Source: Bacteroidaceae bacterium
Lineage (GTDB): Bacteria; Bacteroidota; Bacteroidia; Bacteroidales; Bacteroidaceae
Direction of reading: 5' to 3'
Assembly (NCBI GenBank): GCA_017471185.1
Contig: JAFUVZ010000070.1
Location: 1 to 46,112 of the forward strand
Length of the DNA stretch: 46,112 bases
The notes under the pieces were generated by a model. It did no database searches. It saw only the letters and a program-made list of their open reading frames with translations, and was not told the DNA's origin. The position numbers and the translations under genes were made by a program. The first letter of the stretch is position 1. Every line of letters starts with the position of its first letter. This document shows, one piece after another, positions 32,548-41,194 of the stretch.

Positions 32548-33980
32548 TTTTTTATCAAGCAAAGTCCTAAGAACGTAAACACCACGTTCAGTATCAGGAT
32601 CTCATAGCTGAAATGATAGCCATTGAACCACGTCACCGAATTCTTGTCAAGCACGAAGCACAGCAGCGGAGCCAGCACAGCCACCAGCGGAATCAGTCTG
32701 TCACGCACCTTCCATTTCGTCAATATGCCGAAGGCAAACATACCCAGTATCGGACCGTAAGTATAGCTCGCCAGGATATAAACCGCATCAATCACACTCG
32801 TATTGTTGAGCAGATGGAACACCACGATGCTCAGCGCCATCACCACCGCCATGCCCATATGCACACGCTGGCGTGTCTCCTTCACCGCCTCCTCAGCCTT
32901 GCCCTTTATGCCTAAGATATCCACCGTAAATGAAGTGGTGAGGGCTGTCAGTGCCGATCCTGCCGCAGAGAAAGCCGATGAAGTCAGTCCGATGATGAAC
33001 AGGATGCCCACAATCAGCGGCAGATAACCACCCGTGGCGATGAGTGGGAAGAGTGTGTCTGATTTCTCCACAGTAATGCCTTGCTGCTCTGCGAAGATAT
33101 ACAACAATGCGCCCAGCATCAGGAAAGCTCCGATTACCACAAACTGCATCGCCATACTCACCATCATGTTCATTTGGCTCTCCTTCGAGTTCCTGCAGCT
33201 CAGGTTCCGCTGCATCATATCCTGGTCGATGCCGTTCATCGCGATCTGCGTGAACACGCCAGCCAGAAACTGCTTCCAGAAATATTGACGATTGTTCACA
33301 TCGTCGAAGAAGAACACCCGGCTCCAGCGGTCATCACTGATGGCGGCCAGCATCTCACCCCATTTCATGCCCAAGCTCTGAGCGATGAACCAGATGCAGA
33401 GCACCACCGAAACAATCAGGCAGAGCGTTTTCAGAGAGTCAGTCCATATTAGGCTCTTCACACCTCCTCTGAACGTATAGAGCCACACGATGAGTACCGA
33501 TACCGCCACGTTCAACACGAAAGGCAGGTGCAGAGGATCGAATATCAGCAGTTGGAAAGTGAGACACACCAAGTAAAGTCTCACGGACGCACCCAGCATC
33601 TTCGATATGAAGAAGAACCATGCCCCCGTGTGATAAGAGTTGAAGCCCAGCCTCTGCTCCAGAAACTGATACACACTCACCAGCTGCATCTTGTAATACA
33701 ATGGCGTCAGCACGAAAGCAATCACCAGCTGTCCCACCATAAAGCCCATGATGAGCTGCAGATATCCAAACTGCGAGGCACCCACCATGCCAGGCACTGA
33801 TACGTAAGTCACGCCAGAGATACTGGCACCAATCATGGCGAAAGCCACCATATACCATTTTGACTGCCTTCCTCCTTGGAAGAAGCCTGCGTTGTCAGCC
33901 TGGTGGCCTGCCCAGTAGGAAACGACGAACAGCACGGCGAAATAGGCCACTATCGTGATTATTACTGCTAACGGACTCAT
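32544..33980 (-). CDS. Solute:sodium symporter (SSS), possible amino-sugar transporter
   Basis: This 478-residue protein has about 13 transmembrane helices and the SSS pattern: [29 protein letters not shown] near the start, the [19 protein letters not shown] loop, [15 protein letters not shown], and [18 protein letters not shown]. It cotransports an unknown solute with Na+. In Tannerella a member of this family (MurT) imports MurNAc, and the neighbours here point the same way. The frame can be opened to 34043, but the -7 element at 34013-34020 puts the transcript start downstream of those codons, so [11 protein letters not shown] at 33980 is the start. It is the first gene of the six-gene operon. 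Confidence 0.85.
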   Translation of the reverse strand: MSPLAVIITIVAYFAVLFVVSYWAGHQADNAGFFQGGRQSKWYMVAFAMIGASISGVTYVSVPGMVGASQFGYLQLIMGFMVGQLVIAFVLTPLYYKMQLVSVYQFLEQRLGFNSYHTGAWFFFISKMLGASVRLYLVCLTFQLLIFDPLHLPFVLNVAVSVLIVWLYTFRGGVKSLIWTDSLKTLCLIVSVVLCIWFIAQSLGMKWGEMLAAISDDRWSRVFFFDDVNNRQYFWKQFLAGVFTQIAMNGIDQDMMQRNLSCRNSKESQMNMMVSMAMQFVVIGAFLMLGALLYIFAEQQGITVEKSDTLFPLIATGGYLPLIVGILFIIGLTSSAFSAAGSALTALTTSFTVDILGIKGKAEEAVKETRQRVHMGMAVVMALSIVVFHLLNNTSVIDAVYILASYTYGPILGMFAFGILTKWKVRDRLIPLVAVLAPLLCFVLDKNSVTWFNGYHFSYEILILNVVFTFLGLCLIKK

Positions 33981-34012
33981 GCTCTCATTCTCTTTATTAC
34001 GGTTAATGCCTA

Positions 34013-34020
34013 CAAAAATA
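34013..34020 (-). promoter_or_regulatory. -7 element (TATTTTTG) of the salvage operon
   Basis: This is an exact TAnnTTTG match on the minus strand, 33 bp upstream of the transporter ATG. Confidence 0.6.
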
Positions 34021-34043
34021 GTCATTAAACCGTCCCTCCGCAA

Positions 34044-34288
34044 GTTTTAGGGCAAAATAAATGCAAAAATGCCCCATTGAAAGCACGTTCTGCATTGCAG
34101 TGTTACCGTGTTGCAGTTCTAAAGTCGATATAAAGAAAGTCAAATTTTAACTCTACATTTATATGTAAACATGAAAGTATATCATGGTACATGGACAGTT
34201 TTTCGGGAACTGCAACAGACACTTGTTCTCCAGGTAAGACTTATGCGATTTATCTCAAGCTTTATTTCCTTAATTACAAAATTATTAC
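34044..34288. other. Intergenic stretch, about 370 bp between flanking genes
   Basis: The spacer between the transporter (33980) and flavodoxin (34351) genes is AT-rich and holds the two divergent promoters. It also contains two small hairpins: CTGCA-T-TGCAG at 34090-34100, and a CAGTT/AACTG pair near 34197-34213. No ORF with coding character or known RNA is visible. The space is larger than elsewhere in the window, so regulator sites are possible. Confidence 0.4.
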
Positions 34289-34296
34289 TAACTTTG
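34289..34296 (+). promoter_or_regulatory. -7 element (TAACTTTG) of the flavodoxin gene
   Basis: This is an exact TAnnTTTG match 54 bp upstream of the flavodoxin ATG at 34351. Confidence 0.6.
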
Positions 34297-34350
34297 CAGT
34301 GGGAATAATGACAAACATAAACAAGTATTATATTTTAAAAATTAAAGCAA

Positions 34351-35169
34351 ATGAAAAAGTTATTCTTTATGATGCTGGCAGGTCTGATGGTGATGGCCTG
34401 CACTTCAAAGACGCAGACAAAGCAGGAGGAGGAACCTGCCAAGAAAGTGCTGGTTCTGTATTACTCAGTGACTAACACCACCAAGCAGATGGCTGATTAT
34501 ATTCAGCAGCAGACAGGCGCAGACATCGAAGCCATTTCTCCAGTAAACGCTTACTCTACCGTTTATGAAGAATTAATCAAACGCTCTCAAGAAGAGATAC
34601 AGGGCAATGTGCTTCCTGAGCTGAACGCACTGAAGCATAATCCGGCTGATTATGACATCATCTTCCTGGGCTACCCTATCTGGATGGGTACTTACGCTCA
34701 GCCTATCAAGACACTGCTTGCTAACATTGACTTCAAAGGCAAGACCGTAGTGCCTTTTTCTACCAGCGGCAGTAGCGGCATCAAGCAGAGTGTGGACGAC
34801 CTGAAGAAGGCTATCCCTGGCGCCCAGATTCCTGAATGTGTGGGTGTTCGCAGCTCTCTGATGGACAAGATGCCTGCAACTGTTGACCGTGTGTTGATTT
34901 CCTTAGGCCTGAAGGAAGGACAGAACGAGGTACTGGCTGACTACTCTGCCCAGCATGAGCCTACAGCTGACGAGACTGCTATCTTCGAAGCTGCCATCTC
35001 GACTTATCCAATGCTGAATGGCACCAAGGCTGTAAGCGTAGGTAGCCGTACCACTTCAATGGGTACTGACTATAAGTTCGTGGGTGAGGCTAACGGATCC
35101 AAGATGGATATTTACATCACTAAGGAAAACGGTGACGCAGCTCCTTACTTCACGGCTGTTGACAGATAA
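34351..35169 (+). CDS. Flavodoxin-domain lipoprotein
   Basis: This 272-residue protein has a signal peptide with lipobox LMVMAC (Cys17), an acidic linker, and a flavodoxin domain from about residue 32. LVLYYSVTNTTKQMADYI is the FMN phosphate loop, and later come FLGYPIWMGTYAQP and VVPFSTSGSSG, typical of the flavodoxin_4 group. About 70 further residues (from YPMLNGTKAV) form a second small beta-rich domain ending in TKENGDAAPYFTAVD. An exported flavodoxin is unusual, as FMN must be exported or loaded outside; Bacteroidetes and Firmicutes have several. Its redox partner is unknown. It stands alone with its own promoter and terminator. Confidence 0.87.
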   Translation: MKKLFFMMLAGLMVMACTSKTQTKQEEEPAKKVLVLYYSVTNTTKQMADYIQQQTGADIEAISPVNAYSTVYEELIKRSQEEIQGNVLPELNALKHNPADYDIIFLGYPIWMGTYAQPIKTLLANIDFKGKTVVPFSTSGSSGIKQSVDDLKKAIPGAQIPECVGVRSSLMDKMPATVDRVLISLGLKEGQNEVLADYSAQHEPTADETAIFEAAISTYPMLNGTKAVSVGSRTTSMGTDYKFVGEANGSKMDIYITKENGDAAPYFTAVDR

Positions 35170-35178
35170 ACTCATAGC

Positions 35179-35210
35179 AAAAGGGCATGCTCTTGTGGGC
35201 ATACCCTTTT
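35179..35210. terminator. Bidirectional terminator between flavodoxin and YifB genes
   Basis: AAAAGGGCATGC and GCATACCCTTTT pair over 12 positions with one mismatch around an 8-base loop. T-runs on both strands suit the convergent genes. Confidence 0.75.
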
Positions 35211-35225
35211 ATTTCGTCTTCACGC

Positions 35226-36764
35226 TCATCCAGCCCAGTCTTCCCTATCCAGGTTACGATAGCTGATGGCTTCTGCCAGGTGGCTTGGCAGGATGGATGC
35301 AGAGCCTTCGAGATCTGCAATGGTACGGGCCACCTTGAGGATGCGGTCATAAGCACGGGCACTGAGGTTTAGACGCATCATCGCAGTTCGAAGTAATTGG
35401 AAACCAGCCTCATCGGGTTGTGCAAACTGATGGAGAAGACGAGGTGTCATTTGAGCATTGCAATGCACTCCCGCCACATCCCTATACCGTTCCTCCTGAA
35501 TCATTCGCGCCTTGATGACCCGTTCCCGGATCGCGGCACTCGGTTCGCCTCTTCGCTTATCAGACAACTCTTCGAAAGGCACGGGTGTCACCTCTATCTG
35601 AATATCGATACGGTCCATCAAAGGACCAGAGATGCGACTCATATACTTCTGCACCTGACCGGGCGAGCAGACGCACGGATGAGTGGGGTGATTATAATAT
35701 CCACAAGGACAGGGATTCATGGCTGCTACAAACATGAAGCTGGCAGGATACTCCACATTAGAACGTACGCGAGAGATACTGATACACCTGTCTTCCAAAG
35801 GCTGACGCAACACTTCAAGAACGTCTCTCCGAAACTCAGGAAGCTCGTCAAGAAAAAGGATTCCGTTGTGTGCCAAGCTTATCTCACCTGGCTGAGGAAA
35901 ACTTCCTCCGCCCGTCATCGCTACCGTAGAGATGGTGTGATGCGGATTACGGAAAGGCCTATGATAAATCAAACCACCTTCCTTACCCAGTTTACCTGCC
36001 ACAGAATGTATCTTGGTCGTCTCCAAGCTTTCAGCCAAGGAAAGAGGTGGCAGGATGGAAGGCAACCGCTTGGCGAGCATAGATTTACCGCTGCCTGGGC
36101 TACCCACCATCATCAGATTATGACTCCCGGCTGCAGCTATCTCCATCGCACGCTTCACGTTCTCCTGCCCTTTCACATCGGCAAAGTCGGCTTCAAACTC
36201 CAACTGTTGATTATAGAACTCCTCTCGTGTATTGACAACGGTTGGCTCCAAAGAGCCCGTACCCTCGAAAAAGGCGATGACTTCCTTCAGATTCTCCACC
36301 CCATACACCATGAGATTGTTTACCACCGCTGCTTCTCTGGCATTCTGACGAGGCACGACCATCCCTTTAAAACCCAGTTCGCGAGCCTTGATGGCAATAG
36401 GCAAAGCACCTCTGATAGGCTGGAGATGACCATCCAGGCTCAGCTCGCCCATCAGCAGGTATTCTTCCAGATGATCTGCCGGCAGACATCCTGTAGAAGC
36501 CATGATGCCAATGGCAAGCGGCAAATCGTAGGCAGAGCCTTCCTTGCGGATATCAGCTGGAGCCATATTGACTAGGATATCAGACACAGGTACCTTACAC
36601 CCCACTTCTTGCAATGCAGCTTTGACACGCTGCTGGCTCTCCCTGACAGCAGAGTCGGGCAGGCCAACCATAAAGAAATTACAGCCTTTATTACTGTTTA
36701 CCTCAATCGTAATGAGCGTAGCATCAATGCCTTGAATGGCAGCTGCGAAAACTTTTGTGAGCAT
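35226..36764 (-). CDS. YifB/ComM-family Mg-chelatase-like AAA+ ATPase
   Basis: This 512-residue cytoplasmic ATPase has an N-terminal Lon-substrate-like domain (KVFAAAIQGIDATLITIEV, FMVGLPDSAVRES), then an AAA+ core with Walker A GSPGSGKS at 221-228, Walker B ILFLDELPEF, and a C-terminal Mg-chelatase-type domain with a CPCGYYNHPTHPC zinc-like insert. It ends SYRNLDREDW. ComM, the best studied member, is a helicase that aids branch migration of incoming DNA in natural transformation. With the HhH protein elsewhere in the window this could hint at DNA uptake, but the family is near universal. It lies 35 bp after the DUF4369 gene. Confidence 0.93.
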   Translation of the reverse strand: MLTKVFAAAIQGIDATLITIEVNSNKGCNFFMVGLPDSAVRESQQRVKAALQEVGCKVPVSDILVNMAPADIRKEGSAYDLPLAIGIMASTGCLPADHLEEYLLMGELSLDGHLQPIRGALPIAIKARELGFKGMVVPRQNAREAAVVNNLMVYGVENLKEVIAFFEGTGSLEPTVVNTREEFYNQQLEFEADFADVKGQENVKRAMEIAAAGSHNLMMVGSPGSGKSMLAKRLPSILPPLSLAESLETTKIHSVAGKLGKEGGLIYHRPFRNPHHTISTVAMTGGGSFPQPGEISLAHNGILFLDELPEFRRDVLEVLRQPLEDRCISISRVRSNVEYPASFMFVAAMNPCPCGYYNHPTHPCVCSPGQVQKYMSRISGPLMDRIDIQIEVTPVPFEELSDKRRGEPSAAIRERVIKARMIQEERYRDVAGVHCNAQMTPRLLHQFAQPDEAGFQLLRTAMMRLNLSARAYDRILKVARTIADLEGSASILPSHLAEAISYRNLDREDWAG

Positions 36765-36799
36765 ATTTGAATGAATTTAGGGTTTAACTTATATAAATT

Positions 36800-37867
36800 C
36801 TATTTTCTTGATTGCCTTTTCCTCTCCTTTTCCTTTTCTTTCTCCTTCTTATTCTCCTCCTTCAGTTCCTTGATTTTCGTCTCAATCTGTGCTTGGGAAA
36901 GATTATAGGCCTTGATCTTGCCATCGGGCGATATCAGCACGTTGGCTGGCAGTGTTCTGACAGAGAACATATTGACGGTTTCTGTATTCCACCCTCTCGA
37001 ATCACATCCCTGTTCCCACTCCAGTGTATCTCTGTCCACCACTTGCTTCCATTGGTTACGGTCAACATCGAGAGAGATACCCAGCATACCGAAATCAAGG
37101 TCCTTCTCCTTCTTGATATCCTTATAAATAGGCTTATAAACCATGCGGTTCAAGCGCTGGCTGGCATCGTCCCAAGAAGCCCAGAAATGAATCAGGAGCC
37201 ATTTATTGTTGAAGTTATTACTGCGGGAAACCCATTCGTCTTTCAGGTTCTTCACTCTGAAGTAAGTGACAGTAGTGCCTGTATCGGCTTTCTGCTCAAT
37301 CAGTAGCTGGTCTATCAGCTTCAGATACTGAGGATGTTCCTTCAGCCCTTCATCCATCTTCTCCAACACAGGCTTTGCCTCAAGCCGTTCAGAAGGAGGG
37401 CACTCCAGCAGATACTTATTAATCAGATAAAAGCCAACAATAGAAGCCGGATGATGAGTGATGAAGGTATCTACCTGGGCGATAGTCGGCACAGAGTCAT
37501 TCAGGTTGCGGAATTCAGTAAGCAGATGATTCTCACCCTTGTCCTCCACCTGCATAGCCATCAGATTGAGGGTATCTCCCTTGATCTTAATCTTGGCACG
37601 CTTATTCAAGAAGAGCGGGAAACGCCTTCCATCCTTGAAAAGCATCCATGTCTGCGCCAGCGTATCCACTGCTATATCCCGCTTGATCTTGTCTTTGCGC
37701 ACATAAAGCGTATCCACCCAGTCAAACATCTGGTCTTCGCCATATATGAGAATGGTGTCATTGCCCAAGCCTTTGATAGTACCAGTGATACGGGCATTCT
37801 CACCCTGTCCTTCACCGCAAGCGATAAGGACAAGAGCAATCAGCAGGTATGTAAGCACGCGTTTCAT
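36800..37867 (-). CDS. DUF4369/thioredoxin-like lipoprotein lacking the CxxC motif
   Basis: This 355-residue protein has a lipobox (LVLIAC, Cys17), a DUF4369 N-terminal beta domain (RITGTIKGLGNDTILIYG), a helical middle, and a C-terminal TlpA/thioredoxin-like domain. At the active site it reads HFWASWDDASQRL (residues 227-239), where the family has WASWCGPC, so both cysteines are gone. The conserved cis-proline region is present (VRTLPANVLISPDGKI). It is probably redox-inactive. The C-terminus is a charged tail of Lys/Glu/Arg (337-355). Start chosen at 37867, because the upstream ATG at 37894 falls within the -7 element. It lies 35 bp before YifB on the same strand. Confidence 0.8.
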   Translation of the reverse strand: MKRVLTYLLIALVLIACGEGQGENARITGTIKGLGNDTILIYGEDQMFDWVDTLYVRKDKIKRDIAVDTLAQTWMLFKDGRRFPLFLNKRAKIKIKGDTLNLMAMQVEDKGENHLLTEFRNLNDSVPTIAQVDTFITHHPASIVGFYLINKYLLECPPSERLEAKPVLEKMDEGLKEHPQYLKLIDQLLIEQKADTGTTVTYFRVKNLKDEWVSRSNNFNNKWLLIHFWASWDDASQRLNRMVYKPIYKDIKKEKDLDFGMLGISLDVDRNQWKQVVDRDTLEWEQGCDSRGWNTETVNMFSVRTLPANVLISPDGKIKAYNLSQAQIETKIKELKEENKKEKEKEKERKRQSRK

Positions 37868-37891
37868 CAATGGTGTCTTGCAAATTCGCCC

Positions 37892-37899
37892 CAAAAGTA
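37892..37899 (-). promoter_or_regulatory. -7 element (TACTTTTG) of the thioredoxin-like gene
   Basis: This is an exact TAnnTTTG match on the minus strand, 25 bp upstream of the ATG at 37867. Confidence 0.6.
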
Positions 37900-37924
37900 G
37901 TGTATTTTTTCCGAACTATAAAAC

Positions 37925-37955
37925 AAATGCCTGACACATTTTATGCCAGGCATTT
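37925..37955 (-). terminator. Terminator after the TPR/OmpA-like lipoprotein gene
   Basis: AAATGCCTG and CAGGCATTT form a perfect 9-bp stem with a 13-base loop, 26 bp beyond the gene stop on the minus strand, followed by GTTTTATAG. Confidence 0.65.
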
Positions 37956-37980
37956 ATTTTTAACGGATTTAATCCCGATT

Positions 37981-39669
37981 TTATCTTACGATACTGGTGA
38001 AATCAGCGTTGGTAAAGTACTTGCTAAACTCCAGGTCGGAAGCGGCTTTCTGTCTCAATGACGGCTGTTTGCTCACAGCATTACGGAGATTAGTGGTAAC
38101 CATCTGCAGGTTGTTTGTCCTTGCCCCTACCACAGCTTTCAGGTAATCGGTATATGCGTCAGGACGCTGCACAGCATCCAGTGTGGTGCGAGCCTTATTA
38201 TAGTCCTTAGCCAGAATCTGAGCCAGAGCCGCACTGTTAGTCTTTGCATCGCCAAACGCATTGACAGCACGGTCATACTGGCCTTGCGCCACATACAGGT
38301 TGCCCATCGTCTCGTTCAGTTCGTTAGATCCAGAAGCCTTACCCAGATATTGCTCAGCAGCAGTCTTGTCGCCCTTTGCCAACGCCACGAGAGCCAGGTT
38401 ATTGTTCACCTCAGGAGCATCCTTGACAGCAGCAGCCTGCTTGAAATAGTTCTCTGCCTTAGTCAGGTCGCCTGTTTCATAAGCCAGCTTGCCCAGGTTG
38501 TTGAATCCTCTGTAGTCATTGGGGAAATACTGGGTAGCTTGGGTGTAAATAGCCTCTTTCTCCTGCATGTTGTCAGTCAGCGTAGCCGCATAGAGCAACT
38601 CCTCTACTGTCAGTGAACGGGCGTTGTTTCGAGCCAAAACCTTGATTTCATCATCACTCTTGCCAATGATCTCATAATTCAAGGTTAGACGGGAACGACG
38701 TAACTGGGGCAGGATTTCGTCAGCCAGATTCCTATAGACAGAAGAGATATTCTTAATCTCCTGCTCACGCTGCTCTGGGTCAGAATACATTGACAACACA
38801 CGAAGAATCAAGTCCTTATCCTGGATATTCGACTTAGACACCAGTTCCTGAAAACCTTCCCAGTCCTGAGCGGTATAACGGGTATCAACATCAGCGTCAA
38901 TCTTGTCTTTCTTCAGGTTCTTCTCAATCAAGGCAGCCGTGTTGTCCTGGCGTTTCTCAGCCAAGCCCCTGTTCAGGTTCACGCCACCGTCTGGAGAAGC
39001 ATAAGCAGACACCTCGATGTTTGTAATACGCTGGTTGGAAGCGTTATCCACATTCCTTACCTCATTGGCGAAGCTATTTGCGGCTCCCATCTGGTTAGAG
39101 CGGATATTGGCCTGCTGAATCAGGAACATAATCTGCTCCTCACGCTTGTCCTTGATGATTCTCTGGAAAGCATCTGCTCCTAATGATACATTGGCATTCT
39201 CCAAAGTCTGGTTCACCAGCTCTGAGGTGGCGATAACACCATCAGCCACCTTCACGGAAGGAATGCTGAACACCTTATTGCCCATACGAACGAGGAAATC
39301 AAGGTATAGCTCGCTCTTCACCATTTCAGGACGATAGTCGAAAGAGGTACGCAAGGTATAGCTGCCACCCATCTTGTAAGAAATGGTCTGATTGTTAGCC
39401 TCCACACGCTCACCTTGGAAAGTGGCAGGCTGGCCTTTAGCCTCCCCACCCTGCCAACGCAACACTGGGGTAACTTCAACGATTGCTTTCTTGTTGAAAT
39501 ATTTTTCCGGGAACTTTCCGTTAATTGTAGCAGGTACTTTACCACCTACAGCCTCAAGCACTTGTGGCGTTACTGTAAAATATTCTGGAGACAACTCTCC
39601 CATCTTGCTGCCACATGAGGTAAGGACAGCCAACAATGAAACTAAAAATAAAAAACTAAATCTTCTCAT
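37981..39669 (-). CDS. TPR and OmpA-like envelope lipoprotein
   Basis: This 562-residue protein has a lipobox (LLAVLTSC, Cys19). An N-terminal beta-rich half is followed by an OmpA-like segment (ITNIEVSAYASPDGGVNLNRGLAEKR, about 235-260), then tetratricopeptide repeats from about 390 (NDYRGFNNLGKLAYETGDLTKAENYF and others). OmpA-like domains bind peptidoglycan, and TPR regions bind proteins, so an envelope scaffold role is likely. This domain order is typical of Bacteroidetes. The frame can be opened to an ATG at 39714, but the -7 element at 39702-39709 and the lipobox favour 39669. It is a single gene. Confidence 0.82.
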   Translation of the reverse strand: MRRFSFLFLVSLLAVLTSCGSKMGELSPEYFTVTPQVLEAVGGKVPATINGKFPEKYFNKKAIVEVTPVLRWQGGEAKGQPATFQGERVEANNQTISYKMGGSYTLRTSFDYRPEMVKSELYLDFLVRMGNKVFSIPSVKVADGVIATSELVNQTLENANVSLGADAFQRIIKDKREEQIMFLIQQANIRSNQMGAANSFANEVRNVDNASNQRITNIEVSAYASPDGGVNLNRGLAEKRQDNTAALIEKNLKKDKIDADVDTRYTAQDWEGFQELVSKSNIQDKDLILRVLSMYSDPEQREQEIKNISSVYRNLADEILPQLRRSRLTLNYEIIGKSDDEIKVLARNNARSLTVEELLYAATLTDNMQEKEAIYTQATQYFPNDYRGFNNLGKLAYETGDLTKAENYFKQAAAVKDAPEVNNNLALVALAKGDKTAAEQYLGKASGSNELNETMGNLYVAQGQYDRAVNAFGDAKTNSAALAQILAKDYNKARTTLDAVQRPDAYTDYLKAVVGARTNNLQMVTTNLRNAVSKQPSLRQKAASDLEFSKYFTNADFTSIVR

Positions 39670-39701
39670 AACAATTTGCGTTTTGTTAATGGTTATTTCT
39701 A

Positions 39702-39709
39702 CAAATATA
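39702..39709 (-). promoter_or_regulatory. -7 element (TATATTTG) of the TPR/OmpA-like gene
   Basis: This is an exact TAnnTTTG match on the minus strand, 33 bp upstream of the ATG at 39669, in the 78-bp space after xerD. Confidence 0.6.
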
Positions 39710-39747
39710 AGCATCTTAATTGTAAATTCTACACCTCAACAGTTTTT

Positions 39748-40707
39748 TTATAGCTGATTAACTTTATTTTTCTCATGATAGCGGATATTGCGAGGGTGAT
39801 GACCAATAATCTCCGCCCTTAGCATCGACCTGTCTATATGGGTGTAAATTTCTGTGGTAGCGATGGATTCATGCCCCATCATCGCTTGAATCGCCCTGAG
39901 GTTCGCCCCTCCTTCCAGCAGATGGGTGGCAAAGGAATGACGGAAGGTATGCGGGCTGATAACTTTCTTGATACCAACTTTCTCCGCCAGTTCCTTAATC
40001 AGATGAAACACCATGATGCGTGAGATATTCTTTCCCCATCGAGCCAGGAAGACATAATCCTCGAAACCTGGCTTGATCTTGCCATTAATACGTTCTTCCT
40101 CCCAACATTCTATCTCACTGATTGCCCGTTGGCTGATAGGCACCAGACGTTGTTTACTGCCCTTTCCTTCTACCTTGATGAAGCCTTCGTCAAGATAGAG
40201 GTCAGACAACTTGAGGTTACAAAGTTCACTCACACGCAAGCCACAACTATAAAGTGTTTCCAAGATAGCACGGTTTCTTTGCCCTTCTTTCTTGCTCATA
40301 TCTACAGCGGCTATGATGTTGTCTATTTCCTCCACCGTAAGCACTTCAGGCAACTTGAAGCCAATCTTGGGCCCTTCGAGCAACTCAGCGGGGTCATCCT
40401 TGCGATAGTCGGCTATCACCAAGAACTTGAAGAAAGATTTCACGCCACTCAGTATGCGGGCTTGCGAACGAGGGTGAATGCCTATGTCGTGAAGACCCGC
40501 CATAAAGTTCTGCAAATTCTCCAATGTCACATCAAAGATGTCAATATTCTCGCTATCAATATAGTGTAGCAGCTTCTCCAGATCGGTGAGATAGGCGTCA
40601 TAGGTGTTGGGAGAAAGGTTTTTCTCTAAACGGAGATATTGCGTATATTCCTTAATAATAGGTATCCTGCCTTTTATATTAGCTGGTATTTTTGCTGTCT
40701 TCTTCAT
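39748..40707 (-). CDS. xerD: XerC/XerD-type tyrosine recombinase
   Basis: This 319-residue site-specific recombinase has an N-terminal SAM-like DNA-binding domain (YTQYLRLEKNLSPNTYDAYLTDL) and a catalytic domain with all six active residues: Arg158 (LRVSEL), Lys182, His253 and Arg256 (HTFRHSFATHLL), His279 (GHESI), and nucleophile Tyr288. Size, and the absence of phage or integron modules, fit the chromosome dimer resolution enzyme acting at dif. No second xer gene or dif site is identifiable here. A 20-residue basic tail follows the nucleophile region. Its -7 element overlaps the aroQ promoter. Confidence 0.92.
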   Translation of the reverse strand: MKKTAKIPANIKGRIPIIKEYTQYLRLEKNLSPNTYDAYLTDLEKLLHYIDSENIDIFDVTLENLQNFMAGLHDIGIHPRSQARILSGVKSFFKFLVIADYRKDDPAELLEGPKIGFKLPEVLTVEEIDNIIAAVDMSKKEGQRNRAILETLYSCGLRVSELCNLKLSDLYLDEGFIKVEGKGSKQRLVPISQRAISEIECWEEERINGKIKPGFEDYVFLARWGKNISRIMVFHLIKELAEKVGIKKVISPHTFRHSFATHLLEGGANLRAIQAMMGHESIATTEIYTHIDRSMLRAEIIGHHPRNIRYHEKNKVNQL

Positions 40708-40727
40708 TCTAATTCATAATTTTACAC

Positions 40728-40735
40728 TATCTTTG
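40728..40735 (+). promoter_or_regulatory. -7 element (TATCTTTG) of the aroQ operon
   Basis: This is an exact TAnnTTTG match 33 bp upstream of the aroQ ATG. It faces the xerD -7 element 11 bp away. Confidence 0.65.
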
Positions 40736-40746
40736 CAAGCAGATGA

Positions 40747-40754
40747 CAAAGATA
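40747..40754 (-). promoter_or_regulatory. -7 element (TATCTTTG) of xerD
   Basis: This is an exact TAnnTTTG match on the minus strand, 39 bp upstream of the xerD ATG. It would start transcription within a few bases of the aroQ start site, in the opposite direction. Confidence 0.6.
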
Positions 40755-40768
40755 TAAATTTTTTCGCA

Positions 40769-41194
40769 ATGAAGATACAAATTATCAACGGTCCTAACAT
40801 TAATTTGTTGGGAAAAAGGGAGCCTGGCATCTATGGCAGTCAGTCGTTTGAGGATTATCTTGACCAGTTGAAGAAACGCTATCCTGAGGTGGAGATCGCT
40901 TATTTCCAGTCTAACTGCGAAGGAAACCTGATTGACAAACTGCATGAGGTGGGCTTCGACTACGACGGCATCATCCTCAACGCAGGGGCTTACACCCATA
41001 CCTCTATCGCTTTGCAGGATGCCATCCGTGCTATCAAGACTCCTGTGGTAGAGGTGCATATTAGCAATGTGCATGCCCGAGAAGAGTTCAGACATAAATC
41101 AATGATCTCATGCGCTTGCAAGGGGGTTATCTTGGGATTCGGACTGGATTCTTACCGGCTGGCATTAGAAGCGTTATTGAACATTGAACATTGA
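40769..41194 (+). CDS. aroQ: 3-dehydroquinate dehydratase, type II
   Basis: This 141-residue dodecameric enzyme of the shikimate pathway removes water from 3-dehydroquinate. It has NGPNINLLGKREPGIYG (Arg17, Tyr22), ILNAGAYTHTSIAL (Asn71, His77), EVHISNVHAREEFRHKS (His97, Arg108) and a late GFGLDSYRLAL, all as in type II enzymes. The frame is open back to 40604, but the ATG at 40769 (MKIQIING) is the family start and follows the -7 element. The last codons (LNIEH and the stop) are encoded by heptad repeats. It is probably the first gene of a five-gene operon. Confidence 0.94.
   Translation: MKIQIINGPNINLLGKREPGIYGSQSFEDYLDQLKKRYPEVEIAYFQSNCEGNLIDKLHEVGFDYDGIILNAGAYTHTSIALQDAIRAIKTPVVEVHISNVHAREEFRHKSMISCACKGVILGFGLDSYRLALEALLNIEH

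Noticed and set aside
34044-34350. A gene or RNA in the 370-bp spacer before the flavodoxin gene
   Set aside because: The only open frame (from 34191) overlaps the flavodoxin start in another phase and has no family or codon support; hairpins are short.
35397-36575. 392-codon open frame antisense to the YifB/ComM gene
   Set aside because: The opposite frame encodes a full, motif-complete ATPase. The antisense translation is rich in His, Arg and Cys without any family pattern, so it is a shadow.
40604-40768. N-terminal hydrophobic extension of aroQ
   Set aside because: The frame is open by chance across the xerD start and promoter. Type II dehydroquinases are cytoplasmic and begin at MKIQIING.
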